A stretch of 64,000 bases of DNA from Micrasema longulum (GCA_022494885.1 JAGVSM010001113.1:62001-126000), one strand, 5' to 3'; positions 1 to 12,209 are shown, counted from the stretch's first letter. The notes: generated from the letters alone by a model not told the origin. Translations and numbers: made by a program.

Positions 1-136
1 AAAAAATTAATTAACACGCCAGATACAAATGATTTTTCGTGTGTCAATATAAATAACTCCTTTGACGTTACTACAAAGTTATGTCGTCACTTTTTCTGAC
101 AACTGTCAATTTAATCATGTTACATTTTAAGGACTA
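1..136 (+). mobile_element. Right end of TA-flanked inverted-repeat element (family T)
   Basis: Nearly identical to the last ~120 bp of the element at 17728-18594 and to the inverted left part of 22083-22629. It ends with ...TTTTAAGGACTA followed by TA. The left end is outside the window. Confidence 0.75.
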
Positions 137-350
137 TAATATGGTCACCGTATCAAATTACTTACTCGGAGTCTCTTGAGAGAATTAAAAATAAATTTCT
201 TAGATATTATGTTAATTTTAAGATTAGTATCCCTAGGAACAAATGAATTATAACAAAGCACTCTAAAATTAACTGAATTGCTCGAACGTAGAACACCAAC
301 CGATCTTATGACTTTGTATAAAATAATAAAAACAATATATGATACCCCTT

Positions 351-590
351 GGCCGCGATTATGAACGGCTATCTTCATCGGTATATACTGAGACGGTATA
401 AACTAATATCGATATTTATGTACGAAGGTGTGTATGTTTGCATGAAAATTCAAATTATCTTCGTCGGTAACCAGTAATTGAACATGTTTAAAAAAAATGT
501 AAACATATTCTATTTTTCATATAGAAAACTTAATTTTACTTTGTAGATAAAATTGAAGATAAATTTTATCTTCCCATCATAATCGAGGCC
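351..590. mobile_element. Harbinger-like MITE, short form (about 240 bp)
   Basis: Ends GGCCGCGATTATGA and TCATAATCGAGGCC form terminal inverted repeats. It is flanked by CTT/CTG, a near match to the CWG 3-bp target preferred by PIF/Harbinger elements. A second full copy sits at 59731-59973 with a perfect CAG duplication. It has no coding capacity. Confidence 0.7.
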
Positions 591-1114
591 CTGATTTATA
601 AGTTCATTTTATTCTATGTACCGCCTATGTTGATCAGAAATCAGAACTACAACTACAGTATTTTATTGTCAAAATTCTCGAAAGGTAGCTTAATATAATT
701 TATCTACACTGCCAATGAATATGCCTCATATTTTAATATATTAAATATATATCTTCCGAACTTCAAAAACAAAGTTTCCAATATATTAATGGGAAAAAAT
801 GAAATAATAATAATAAAAAAAGAAGCATACTCACGCACCACGCATAGGGCACGGCCTATGCGGGATTTTTTCGTTTGTTTTTGTTTTAAAAAATGTAGAT
901 AAGTGCAATGTTTAAAAATATAAACAATAATCGGTTGAGTTTTGATAAAAATAAGCTAGTCGATATTCACGAATATATTATATTCTTGAATATCTAGACG
1001 CCAATTTTTATCGAAACTACCAGGCAGCGTCTAAACTTTCCATTCCTTTCGTGCGCCTTGAACGCACACCCCGACTATAGGTACCTATCAAGGTATATAA
1101 GGTTTTAGAACTCA
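591..1114. other. Intergenic AT-rich stretch, no gene seen
   Basis: I see only AT-rich sequence and a small hairpin around 842-865. No coding frame of note. Confidence 0.6.
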
Positions 1115-1299
1115 GGCCGATTTCACATCGGTCGTACAAACCCACTCGACGCGGATGGTTTTTTTATTATTCCTATTATTTTTTTATGATTTTTATTCAT
1201 TTAATTGCTACTCTCGGGCGAAAATCCGACAAAAAGAATCGAGTGGAGATTAGTTGGCCTCACGGTGTACTAGTTAGTTCGTTTGTCTTCGATTTGATT

Positions 1300-1388
1300 T
1301 GATCGATTTGATCAGTGACCAGTAATTTCCATCACTAATGAAATTAGCTGACAGCTGTCATTCTAATCAAGCTATATTTTAAGGACTA
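1300..1388 (+). mobile_element. Solo end of family T element
   Basis: Matches the terminal ~90 bp of 22083-22629 (right end, same strand), finishing in TTTTAAGGACTA. The other end is missing here. Confidence 0.6.
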
Positions 1389-1757
1389 TAAGTTTAATAT
1401 TTAATGTCAATAATTTTAAGGGGGCTAACTCTATAAAAAATACAAATATGTGCACAGTTATAATTAAGTACATATTATATACATGTCATATATATGCCAT
1501 ATATATATGCTTATTATACTACGTACATATATTCAAAATCACATGTTCATTTCAATTAAGATTAATTATTGTATTATTATTCACATGGTCATTAATATTA
1601 GTTATAACTTAACTGGATATGAAAGATAAGCATCGCATATTGGTTGGTAAGTGTGTGATGTGTGAAGTGTGAACACAATGGGGCATTGTTATAATACATA
1701 TCTGTTGAACGTTTCAATATTATTAATCTTAGATATCAAATAATACTTATTTATAAT

Positions 1758-2344
1758 AAGGAACTTCAGAACTACGGGAAATTGGATACAACAAATGTTT
1801 TCTTGCGCGCGGTAAAAATTGAAGCATTAAATTATGCGGCAAAGTTTTCTGAAAGTGTACAAAGAAATAATAAAAACGAACGAAATGGCTAGTGTCTTGG
1901 ACTCACGGACCAAAGGTCCGTGGTTCGATTCCCACTTTACCCCAACTTGATTCCATTTTCTAATAGTGAGTTATTTACAACTCGTTAAAAATGGCCCTCA
2001 AAGTTAAATATTTGGGTAAATCATAAGAACGCAAATATTTCTTTTAACTAAAAATTTTTTAAAATAAACTACTTTGAACGACGTCACTGGTTCATATGAA
2101 TCAACCAATGATAAGAGAGTTATGGAAGATTTTCGGTTTGCTTGCCGTCAATGAACCAATGGGCAGAACTGATCGAGAATAAGCGGAAAAGAAGCTCTGA
2201 CCTTACACGCGGAGTTAGTTCAGAAATACAAAACTTAAAAAAAAAAACATAGCGCTGATAATACGATATCAATATTTTTTTTAATGCTTAGTTTAATAGT
2301 CTAAAAACAAATAATGAAATAATAATAAAGCACTTAACTTCCTC
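1758..2344 (+). mobile_element. GAGGAACTTCAG-type MITE interrupted by a SINE
   Basis: Left end AAGGAACTTCAG and right end CTTAACTTCCTC. The body matches 29826-30241 on both sides of an inserted SINE (1885-2045), so it is one element split by a later insertion. Confidence 0.65.
1885..2045 (+). mobile_element. tRNA-derived SINE, family A (5' truncated)
   Basis: Has a Pol III B-box-like GGTTCGATTCC and the family A body running to 'gcaaatatttctttt'. The first ~15 bp of the tRNA-like head are missing. Confidence 0.7.
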
Positions 2345-2608
2345 ATTGTTATTCGCTATGCAAATCAAATTTTATTTTATTTTTATTACTTTCATACAAT
2401 AATAATTGAATTGCTTTTTATTTATTTATTTAATGGCAGGCAAATGCACTAACTAGTACTCCATGACCGACTAATCTCCACTCGATTTTTTTTGCAGGAT
2501 TTTTAAATAAGCTAAAATAAAATTAACGCTATAATAAAAATCAATCCACCCTAATTTTACCTTATCGTGTGGATTTCTACGACCGGTGTGTGGTGTGAAA
2601 TCGGCCTT

Positions 2609-3590
2609 TAGCTTCCTGCTCCAATGCTGCAACAGTTTCGATTTCCAGTAGTCTTCCGCCAGTCAGTTTGGCTGATATGATTGAATTTTTCTCTGGCCTT
2701 TCTTGGCCTGCTATACGATGTTAGCTTGAAAGAAGCTTGAAAAGAGAAAAGATTCAGAAGTAAAGCTTGAAAGAGCCAGAAAACTTGCCATGCATTCATG
2801 AATGTGATCAAGTTTGTGGGTAAAATAGAGTGTAGAATAGCGTTACAATATAAGTGTAGAATAGTAGGTATAACTCTCTGCTTACTCCTATGGGGAGACG
2901 GCGAGATATTTAGTTAGATAATATTATGCAAACATGTCTTAGTTTATTTATTTTTTAATGATTATTAATTTAACAAGAAGCTTAGTATTTTTATCTCTCT
3001 TTAAATACATTTAAATAATTTTCTTTTCTTTCTTTTTGTTTTATTTACATATTTTTTATCTTAATTTTAATTATAAGTTACTTTTAATTTTTGTTTTGTG
3101 GATATAAATAAAAGAATTGGATTTATTTTGTTTTATATTTAGTTTTTGTCTTGTTTTGGTTGCATTTATGAGCACCCACCATTTTAGTATTTTTTTTTCT
3201 CAAGATTCAAATATATTCACGTATATGTTTATTCTTCAATAATTTTTTTTTTCTTCTCTATTTTTCTACTTTAAAAAAAATATTTTAAACTATTCTATCT
3301 GGTTTCGTTTTTTCTCCTTCTTCTCAATAATTTGTTTAAAAAATTGCAAAACGTCAAGAACAAAATAAATATACATCATGTTCGTTATTTTATACGTGTA
3401 CAATATTATGTCTGTACTCTTTTAATTGAATGTTAATTAACACTAATGTCTGATCACCCGATGACAAACTACTCGTATTATTTAATAGTTTATCGGGACA
3501 AATATATTTTAATACTTTGTGTTTTTCTTTTTAAATGTATTGGTATTGTAATAACATGTGTATTTTATTGAATAAAGTATTTTAATTGGC
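2609..3590. other. AT-rich intergenic stretch, no gene seen
   Basis: Long T-rich runs, especially 2940-3350. No coding frame or repeat family that I recognise. Confidence 0.6.
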
Positions 3591-3594
3591 ATTA

Positions 3595-3890
3595 TTTTCT
3601 TCTTCCTCAGTCTTGTTCTCTTCACTGCTAGATATAGGCCTCTTCCAAACGTTTCCACTCTTTTCTGCCCCCCACGCTTTTCATCCATGTTCTATGTCCT
3701 GTTATCTAGACAATGTCGTCGGTTCGTCATTTTTGTGACTACAACCACAACCGACAACTACAAACAAAAGAGGTGTTGGACTTTCAATTTCAACACCTCT
3801 TTTGTTTGCCCATGGTTTCCACTTCATTATTCTGGGTGGTCCACCTGTTATCATCTTGTCTCGCTAAGTGTCCTGCCCACTGCCATTTTA
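3595..3890 (-). pseudogene. RTE-type LINE 3' end relic
   Basis: On the - strand it reads QWAGHLARQDDNRW, RRTDDIV, WMKS, GRKEWKRLEEAYI, matching the C-terminal tail common to RTE-class reverse transcriptases of Lepidoptera. Frames are broken. The middle is replaced by an 18-bp inverted duplication at 3761-3808. Confidence 0.6.
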
Positions 3891-4597
3891 ATTTTTATGT
3901 GGAATCTATGATATCTACAACTTCGGTTCGGCGCCGAGATTCTTCATTTCTTATTAGCACTATATATTATAACAAATATTTGAATGAGAAAACAACGTTC
4001 AAGTAAAAAAATACTATCTTTAGTAAATGAGTAAAATACCCGTACATTACATCGTTTAGTAAACTCAGCGATTGTATGATTTATTTTTAATACCAACACC
4101 CAGTTCTTTAACCCACTTTGTTTGACTTCGGGTAAATACTTTTGATTCGCGTCACTTTTTTTTTTATCTTCTCCAACTTTGCTCTCCAAGATTTCGATCG
4201 ACGAAATGGCTTTATCTGATTATATTATTCCATGTACCTACCTATCTTCTTAATTTATGTTAAAGATAATATTTATTCTTAAGTGCTTTTTCTTGTAAGT
4301 TTAGAATAAAATCGTTATTTATTGATTTTGAATTATTAGTCAATATTTAATAAAGAAATGTTAACATATACTCAACACTAAAACGTGTAATAACATACAT
4401 ATATATGGAGCATCAGAAATGTCAGCACTTATTATCTTATTAAAAAGCATTTCTATATTTATGTATCCATTAACATTAAAATATTACATACTTTTTTAGA
4501 GAGATGAAAATTCTACCTCGACTCGAATTCTAATACTTGTATCTTTGTCAAAAAGTTACATTAGCCACTCAATTGGGCTGCTTGGCTGTTCGTTAAG

Positions 4598-5025
4598 TGC
4601 CGGCATTCAATTGAATGGCTAACGGACGCTTAGCTACAATGAAAGGAACAGTTAACGAAAGGGATGAACGTCGCTTAGCCTCGTTAATTTTAAAACAACA
4701 ATAATAATTGTTGTATTTTTTAATTTAATGTGAAGTTAGGTTCGGTTAAGATCGGCTCGGTTTATTTTAATAATAAAATAAAAAAAGCTTTACGTAACTC
4801 AATCCATAACTTTACTTGTCAAGTAAAGTTATGGATTAAGCAAACTTTTAAAATATTTATTTTTTACTTAACCCATCCTATCCTTACCTAACCCCGCGGG
4901 TTTTTGGTTCAGCCGTTTCCAAAGGGCTAGCTTGCAACAAACCAACACGTGGAACGTTGAGTGGAGTTATCTTGATTCATTCAACGAACGGCCTAGCCAT
5001 TCATTTGAATGCCGACATCTATACT
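4598..5025. mobile_element. Inverted-repeat element with internal perfect palindrome
   Basis: Ends share GGCATTCAA.TGAATGGCTA in inverted orientation (about 4602-4640 and 4983-5022). The centre carries a perfect palindrome at 4801-4837. No ORF; probably a MITE. Confidence 0.5.
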
Positions 5026-6246
5026 ACTTTTAAACTGAAAAAATTAACGTTCGTGCTTATTTCTAATATATACTTATAAAAACTTAACTTAACTTATAAC
5101 TTAAATATATACTTATAAATATTGTTAGAAAAATGTATGAAAACTTGGGTAATTTCAATTTCCGAACTATATACTTAGGTATGTACTATTTAAATATATG
5201 ATATTAATATTATAAACCTATAATACTACTTAAATATTTGAGTGAATATAAAAATATAAATACTTACAAAGGGAGGAGTAAAAGTTATTGATTTACTATA
5301 ATTTTGCCAAAACTAAAGTACAAAATAAGCCAAAGTAAACTTTTTTAAATGATTAAATAGACCTTAAATTTTCGTCACCCCGTATTGTTGGTTCCGAATT
5401 CCGAATAAAAACGACTTCATCAATTTTAGGGAAAGCAATCGAAGTTTTCTTTCTATTGTAATTCTGTAGTTCTCAATGCAATGTTTTAAACATTTTATAT
5501 TTAGTTGAGCGTTCGTCGTTTTCTCCGGGGAGGTCTTATAATGAACGGTGGTCTTTTATGATTTTTTTACTTCGTTTTTCATCCGCGAAGACTGACGCGA
5601 TATATTACAATAAAATATATTTTTAGCGTTGTGCAAACTCTTAATGTCGTATTTTTTATATTTACATGTATTTATGTATGTATGAGTAGTGTAAGTACAC
5701 TGATATTATGATGTAACTCATTGACTCGTAATAGGTACGTAAATAGACTTTGCCCCCAGAACCATGTTTTCTTACATTGCTATTTTAAATCAACTTCTCA
5801 GTTCGCGGAATCAATTGAACCATCATTTGATTTTATTGTACTGAATTTAAAGTTCATACCACGCTTATGTTTTGTGAAATATTATTCAATAAACTTGTGG
5901 AATACTCGATTTTTTTAAATGCAAGAAGTTAGATGAATACGAAAAATATATTTATTGTGTTTCAAGGCAAAACTAAAGTCATCACAACCACTATATATTT
6001 TTTTTCGATTCGTCACTTTGAGCTCAATAAAATAACAAAACTATAAATACTTAGGTGGAATACGGCATAAACCTAATTCAATGAGTTTTTTGATGAGAAT
6101 TATACAAGAAGTTTTCATTTCTGCAGAAAATATAAATATTTACATAAATTACTCTCTGTAAATTCATGAATTACAGTCCTCCCCAGAACAGGGTTTCCTA
6201 GTGAGGAGGACTCTTAAATTAATTTTGTTTATATATATTTTTCGTA
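5026..6246. other. AT-rich intergenic stretch, no gene seen
   Basis: No recognisable coding sequence. Short direct copies of 'acttaaatatatacttataa' near 5075-5115 are the only local structure noticed. Confidence 0.55.
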
Positions 6247-6740
6247 TAAGGTAAATCGGGGGAAGTTGCCTAATTTTGACTTTGCTTGGTTACTGTTATT
6301 TTGATATTACCACTTTCACCAAATTAGAAATAGCAGCATGTAAAAAAACCCTTTGTTATATTAATGTATATATTTTTTTTATTTAAAAATGTCAATAAAT
6401 AATTATATAATAATAAAAAAAAACAAATAGTAAAAAATCATTTAATGACATCTTCCCCCACTTCGTCGGGGGAAGATACTATAAGGAAAAAAAAATATTT
6501 GAAACAGATCGCGAATATCCGTGTTCGATGTGTGCATGTTTCGTACAGCCATTTTTTGCATCATGATATCCAGTCAACTTTTGGTCCAATTTTTGTCATA
6601 ATAATTTCCTTACAAATGGGACAAATGATATCATCTTTTTTGTCACTCATTTTGTCACTTACGAGGGACTTATTTTTGATGTACGGGTATGGTCGAATCC
6701 GAATTAGTCGAATTAAAAAAAAATATATATACAAAAAAAA

Positions 6741-6782
6741 AATATTTGCGTTCTTATGATTAATCCAAATATTTAATTTTGG
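6741..6782 (-). mobile_element. SINE family A tail fragment
   Basis: The inverse of the family A 3' end: the sequence running into 'aaatatttgcgttcttatga' and then a degenerate body. Confidence 0.5.
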
Positions 6783-6784
6783 AA

Positions 6785-7163
6785 TATTTGATTTTTGTGG
6801 ACCAAATTTTTGACACTTTTAATGCGTAGATAAACGTATCGAGGGGTTATAGACCCGTCGGTATAAACCGATGTAGGTACTTACATCAAAACTTGATGGT
6901 GGGGGGTATCGGTAGTGTACCTTTATAGTCGGTCGGGAGACTTTTATCTTCAACTATGACGTCATACTGAAGCTATGTAATTTTAGAGCGTAGATATGTG
7001 TACCATGACGTACGCTTCCCCCCGTTTCATATCGATGCACCTACCCAAAACTTGAAGGTGGGGGGTCGGTAGTATATCTTTATAATCGCTAGAGGGAATT
7101 TATCTTCAACTATACCGTCAAGGTGAAGGTATGATGTCTTTATCTTCACATCATAATCGAGGC
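6785..7163 (+). mobile_element. Harbinger-like MITE, long form, left-truncated
   Basis: Closely matches 12380-12722. It ends in TCATAATCGAGGC followed by CTG. Inside, two related ~150-bp modules each carry a cgtag..gtgtacc motif. Confidence 0.6.
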
Positions 7164-7192
7164 ACTGGACAGCTTATTTTATTGACACATTA

Positions 7193-7345
7193 GCCCTTTT
7201 CATACATGCCACGAAAATCTACCCGGCCCATTAACTTTACCGCGTACACCCTACAAACGCATACAAAATATGTCACCTTTTGTAGGGTGTACCCGGTAAA
7301 ATTACTAAGCCGGGTGGATTGTCGTGGAATGTGTGAAAAGGGCCA
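7193..7345. mobile_element. Foldback MITE (GCCCTTTTCA ends)
   Basis: GCCCTTTTCATACATGCCAC and its imperfect inverse at 7326-7345 with further inner inverted repeats (CTACCCGGC, CACCCTACAAA). A partial second copy lies at 35005-35098. Confidence 0.65.
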
Positions 7346-7839
7346 TTCTATGCGTTACTGCTGAATAATACATAAAAAAGGAACTATAGGGAAATCTATT
7401 GATAAATATTATATGAAATATACGAACTTTGGCGACTTCCCCATTGGGCATCTTCCCCCGACTTACCTTAGCACAATAATAAAGAAAATATTAAAAAAAA
7501 AATATTTTTACTAACAGGTATTTAAATATTGTTCAAATTTTTATGCCAAATTCACCTGTGTCTTGAATCTTGAAAGTAAAGTAAAAAATAAAACAAAAAA
7601 CTATCCTTCACTATGTACCTATCCTGATTACTGACAATTAATATAATTTTTTGGATAGTACTTTAATATAATATACTTACGTATTTTATGAAAAAAAAAA
7701 TATGTTTCTGATCCTATATTTGTCCTTATATTCATGTGTCTGTGTCAACTAATTGCTAGTCCCATCTCAACACAGGACTTTTAGTCCGATGGAGTTGGGA
7801 CTTATGTCTCAAATAATGTACAATAAACTTATGCATGTA

Positions 7840-8530
7840 AGTAAATAAATAATATAATATTATTATTCTTTACATGGGTACCTAATATCTACATATGGGA
7901 TTACTGATAGTTAATTGATTTTTTGGATACTACTTCAATATAATATAATATTATTGTCCTTTACATGGGTACCTAATATCTACATATGTGATTACTGATA
8001 ATTAATATGATTTTTTGGATAGTACTTCAATATGATATAATATTATTGTCCTTTACATGGGTACCTAATATCTACTCATGTGATTACTGATAATTAATTG
8101 TTTTTTTGGATACTACTTCAATATAATATAATATTATTGTCCTTTACATGAGTACCTAATATCTACATATGTGATTACTGATAATTAATATGATTTTTGG
8201 ATAGTACTTCAATATGATATAATATTATTGTCCTTTAAATTGGTACCTAATATCTACATATGTGATTACTGATAATTAATATGTTTTTTTGGATAGTACT
8301 TCAATATGATATAATATTATTGTCCTTTACATGGGTACCTAATATCTACTTATGTGATTACTGATAATTCATATGATTTTTTGGATAGTACTTCAATATG
8401 ATATAATATTATTGTCCTTTAAATGGGTACCTAATATCTACTTATGTGATTACTGATAATTCATATGATATTTTGGATAGTTCTTCAATATAATATAGCA
8501 TTATTATCTTTTACATGGGTACCTAGTACA
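7840..8530. repeat. Tandem array of about 8 units of 91-92 bp
   Basis: The landmark 'gtcctttac' or its variant recurs at 7956, 8048, 8139, 8230, 8322, 8414 and 8506, a steady 91-92 bp. Each unit carries GGTACC and 'gattactgataatt'. Units differ by only a few bases. A diverged half unit may lie at 7620-7680. Confidence 0.9.
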
Positions 8531-9212
8531 TATATACGTACACGTACTAGATAGCATTTATTTTTCTCGTAAATGTCGAGTCGCGCACCAAATGACGTTT
8601 TTGATATAGAAAGTGGTATTAACTATAATCGTCGGTTAAAATTTGGCTTTCATTTATATTTTTTAAATATTTCATAATGACATTATGAAACGTTTATATT
8701 ATGCGAGGTACAATTAGTAGATAATACTTATTATAAACATAATAATCAATTGGTAATATTTTTTCATAAAAAAATAACGATTAAAACTTAAGCCGAGGGT
8801 ATTGGGTATATAGTATACACCCTGAACATTTTTATCGATTTTAAACTACAATAAAAAACTTATATTCATTGAAATGGGTACTATATTTTCATGGTCCGTA
8901 TTATAATACTTCGAATGTTTGTTATTAAAATGTGAATACAATACGTTCTTAAACTCTAATCGATCCATAAACGGTGTGATTGATTTATTTTGGCATTGAC
9001 ATCATTCATAAGCGTATTTACGGTCGACCGCTTTGTTCTGCAAGTAATATAATAGATTATAGGTCGGTAATGTTCTACCACCCAGGAATATTTGTACGTA
9101 CTTGGTACTAAAACGGTCACAGTTGGTTCACATTCATTATACAAGAGCGTTGCTGCGTTAATCTTGTTAGCGACCATCGCAGGTAGGGTAGGAATTCATT
9201 TATTATTTACTT
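8531..9212. other. Intergenic stretch, no gene seen
   Basis: Unique-looking, somewhat less AT-rich near 8950-9180. A 73-codon - strand frame there has no recognisable feature. Confidence 0.5.
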
Positions 9213-9455
9213 GACGGTCGCGTGGTGCAGTGGTCAGCGCGTTTACCTACTATGCGAGAGGTCTCGGGTTCGATTCCCGACATGGTTGACATGAAAATAT
9301 TTATTTTAAAAGGTGTTTTCATGTCTGGCACCTGAAGTGTAAGACTGATCACCTAACCTTAATGCAACAAAAAATATCAAGATACGCTGGGATTGGTGTA
9401 CCAATGCAGGACCCTATGCACCATTCGGTGCGGAAAAGAAATGCTGATGATGATT
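9213..9455 (+). mobile_element. tRNA-derived SINE, family B (near full length)
   Basis: tRNA-like head with A-box-like TGGTCAGCGCG and B-box GGTTCGATTCC, then the family B body ('aagactgatcacctaacct', 'gtgcggaaaagaaatg') ending in a GATGAT repeat. The lack of a CCA-less acceptor stem argues against a working tRNA. Confidence 0.8.
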
Positions 9456-9459
9456 ATAA

Positions 9460-9600
9460 CAAAACAAAACAAAAGACCAGTAGGGTGACCCCAAAACAGA
9501 TGGGTAGATGATGTGAAAAGCACACGTTAGAAAAGAATGGGAAATATTAGAAGTGGTATATATCCAGCAGTGGAGAGATAGTTAAGAAAGAAAGAAAGAA
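9460..9600 (+). pseudogene. RTE-type LINE 3' end relic
   Basis: Reads RPVGRPQNRWVDDV, then (after a frameshift) KEWEILEV.YIQQWRDS and a stop, the RTE C-terminus. It lies directly downstream of the SINE and ends in an AAAG repeat. Confidence 0.55.
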
Positions 9601-10054
9601 TATTACAACACAGACACTGAATGTTCGTTAGAGCAACTGCACTTCATATAAATGCATAACATCGCTGCTGTTTTCATTATTATCCATATACGTATATCGT
9701 ATATGTGTATGTCATCACTGTCATACGTATTATTATATAACTTTTGATTCCATTTTCGACATGTATTATAAATTTTTATCATTTTTATTTTTCTATTATT
9801 ATTTTGTATATTCTTTTGATTATTTTGCATATTTTTTTTGATTACCTGTATATTGTTTTAATATGTCAATAAATATTTTTGATTTATATATCGAAGAGTC
9901 CCGACTTAACGCGGAATTTTCTAACAAGTCGGGACATAAAAAAACATATAATTGTGTCTATGTAAAATTGTGTATTTTGTGCATTAAATAAAAAAAATAT
10001 ATAAATAAATCTTCGTATTCTACCATCAGACACCAAAATGGATTGAGCTTTTTT

Positions 10055-10229
10055 AAAGAAATATTTGCGTTCTTATGATTTACCCAGATATTTAATTTTG
10101 AGGGCCATTTTCAACGAGTTGTAAATAACTCACTATTAGAAAATGGAATCAAGTTGGAGTAGAGTGGGATTCGAACCACGGCCCTTTGGCCCGTGAGTCC
10201 GAGACACTAGCCACAGGACCACAACACGA
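10055..10229 (-). mobile_element. tRNA-derived SINE, family A (full length)
   Basis: Inverse copy with tRNA-like head including B-box GGTTCGAATCC, and the family A 3' end at 10055. Confidence 0.8.
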
Positions 10230-10480
10230 TCAAACCTGCTTACCTTACCTCGGTATGTTCTACCTACTTGTCATATCGACATCATACGATAAAAACAAGC
10301 CAATGGAATGACCGCAAACAATTAGTCCGCGTTCCTCACGTCATTAACATTTAAAATACTCGTAGTTCTCATTTATATTTTAAATGGGCTTCTGTAATAA
10401 AAAGTTCTCACTTCAAAGCGAGTATAAACTCCAATAAATCCCAATTCAAGCACAAAATGTTCGCTTGAACATGAATTTTG
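10230..10480 (+). mobile_element. Fragment of long Harbinger-like MITE
   Basis: 10370-10475 matches the left-inner part seen at 12270-12390 and 28140-28260 (GGCTTCTGT.AT...AAA). No ends are present. Confidence 0.4.
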
Positions 10481-10639
10481 CATGACTTTTGGAAATCACA
10501 TAGACGGTACGCCTAACGATCGTCTGTATCAGTAGCGTGTCGTCCATACATTCGATACATGCGGCGCATGCCTTTAATACTGGAAAACTACGTATGTAGT
10601 AAGTGCATAACTTGTAAATAAAATATATGTACACTGTTA

Positions 10640-11760
10640 TTATTAGAGCTTACACAAGAATATGTTTATGTGTGCCCTATTTCAAAATTAAAAATCGTCA
10701 AGTATTTTACTTATAGATTATTTACGTAATTCGTAATCGCCCCAAAAATCGGTTACAGGCAACCACACCTTACGGAGGCCCGTGGCCGACTGACGGGCTG
10801 ACGCAATGACGGACTGACGGATGCTGAGATCTGAGATACGCATACGCTAGAAATGCTCTCGAGATTTTGAATAGTTCGCGCACGCTCACCAGAACTTGGA
10901 CCGCTAATTTCGCCCGTGTATTGAAGTGTTTTACACTGTTATTAGCAACCTAAACTACCAACTGTGCATGCTGCTCGGATTTTGCATTTCCATAGAAGAT
11001 AAGATTGCCTACCAAGTAATAATAAATTATTTTTGAGATACTTTTCCATTTTCTGGGATAAGAACTGTTCTGTGGTGTTCTACATTTTTTTATGTTTATA
11101 ATTAAATTTGTAAACTAAAGGTACATTGAGTAAAATATTCAGGAAACTGGATTTTTTAAATATGATTTTTAAAACATTGTAACCAAATGAGAATTTCAAT
11201 CCGTAAAAAAACAATAATTACCTAATTAAAATGTTTATATTTTCCTTAATGTATTACAGCGTTGTAAGGACTTTTGATGTTTTCTCACTAAAACAATGTT
11301 GACTTCCGGTTTTTACTATACCCAACCTAAACTATCTAGTTGAATTTTTTTTTGAGTTCTGTGTTTTTTTCTCACGTATAAAATAGCTTATCGCGATAGC
11401 TTTTAAATTAAAAGGAATGTTATTATTATTATTATTATCAAAATGATATTTAGTTTTATGGAATTTTTAATCAGCGTGCGTGGAAAGTGTGCCAGAAAAT
11501 AGTGGTATGGCGTTCTATCCTCTTTGCCTACCCCCTCGTGGAAATGGCGTGTTGGTTATTTTATTAGTTATTAGTATAAGACTTTGAGCTAATCTGAGAA
11601 ATTTCCAAAAAAACGTTTCACGGGTTTCTTTTTTCGAAATTTACATTTTTACTATCGAGATGGGGTTCCACAAAAAAAGTAACCAATGATAATTAAGGTT
11701 CCATTGACAAAAAACTGAAACGGCTATTCTAAAGAATCGAAATTATGTTTATCAAATTAT
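10640..11760. other. Intergenic stretch with a GC-richer patch
   Basis: 10740-10930 is clearly less AT-rich and contains repeated TGACGG/CTGACG words. The rest is AT-rich. No gene recognised. Confidence 0.4.
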
Positions 11761-11762
11761 CT

Positions 11763-11930
11763 GGTTGTGGTTCTGTGGCTAGTGTCTCGGAATCACGGAT
11801 CGAAGGTCCGTGGTTCGAATCCCACTCTACCCCAACTTGATTCCCATTTTCTTATAGTGGTTATATATAACTCGTTGAAAATGGCCCTCAAAATTAAATA
11901 TTTGGGTAAATCATAAGAACGCAAATATTA
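11763..11930 (+). mobile_element. tRNA-derived SINE, family A (full length)
   Basis: Head GGTTGTGGTTCTGTGGCTAG, B-box GGTTCGAATCC, body to 'gcaaatatt'. Confidence 0.8.
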
Positions 11931-12209
11931 ATTTATATTTTAAAAAAAAAAGAATTTAAAATATAAAAATTGTGTTTTTTTCGTTCCCATGACCGCATGC
12001 CTTGTTTCAAAAGTCACCGCACGCCACTGGTCTGTATGTGTCTACCGATCGACTACAAAGCCGGCTCCTTTAACGTCTCGATACGTACACTCGGAAAAAT
12101 AATAAAACAGAAGAAAAAATATAATAACTAAAGTATTTTTTTAGAGTGGTAACTTTCTAACACTCTTATTTGTTAATAGGACAGAATCCGACGACATTAT
12201 TTTCAAATC

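Larger units (their letters stand above)
1115..2606. mobile_element. Composite element with GGCCGATTTCACA inverted ends
   Basis: 1115-1145 and 2572-2606 are inverted repeats (GGCCGATTTCACA, then ...GGTCGTA.AAA.CCAC). Inside lie SINE leader fragments (about 1205-1285, 2430-2500), an end of family T (to 1388) and the nested pair at 1758-2344. It was probably a short non-autonomous element that was repeatedly invaded. Confidence 0.5.
6247..7470. mobile_element. TAAGGTAARTCGGGGGAAG inverted-repeat element, heavily nested
   Basis: TAAGGTAAATCGGGGGAAG at 6247 and its inverse at 7452-7470 bound about 1.2 kb. Between them are a palindromic copy of the end (6447-6476), a SINE family A tail (6741-6782), a Harbinger-like MITE relic (to 7163) and a foldback MITE (7193-7345). 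Confidence 0.6.

Noticed and set aside
145..378. 77-codon - strand frame
   Set aside because: Spans the space between family T and a MITE; no coding features.
7840..8530. CRISPR-like array
   Set aside because: Whole 92-bp units are repeated without variable spacers, in a eukaryotic setting.
9213..9290. Functional tRNA gene
   Set aside because: A and B boxes are present, but the acceptor stem does not close and the same head recurs with a SINE body at many sites.
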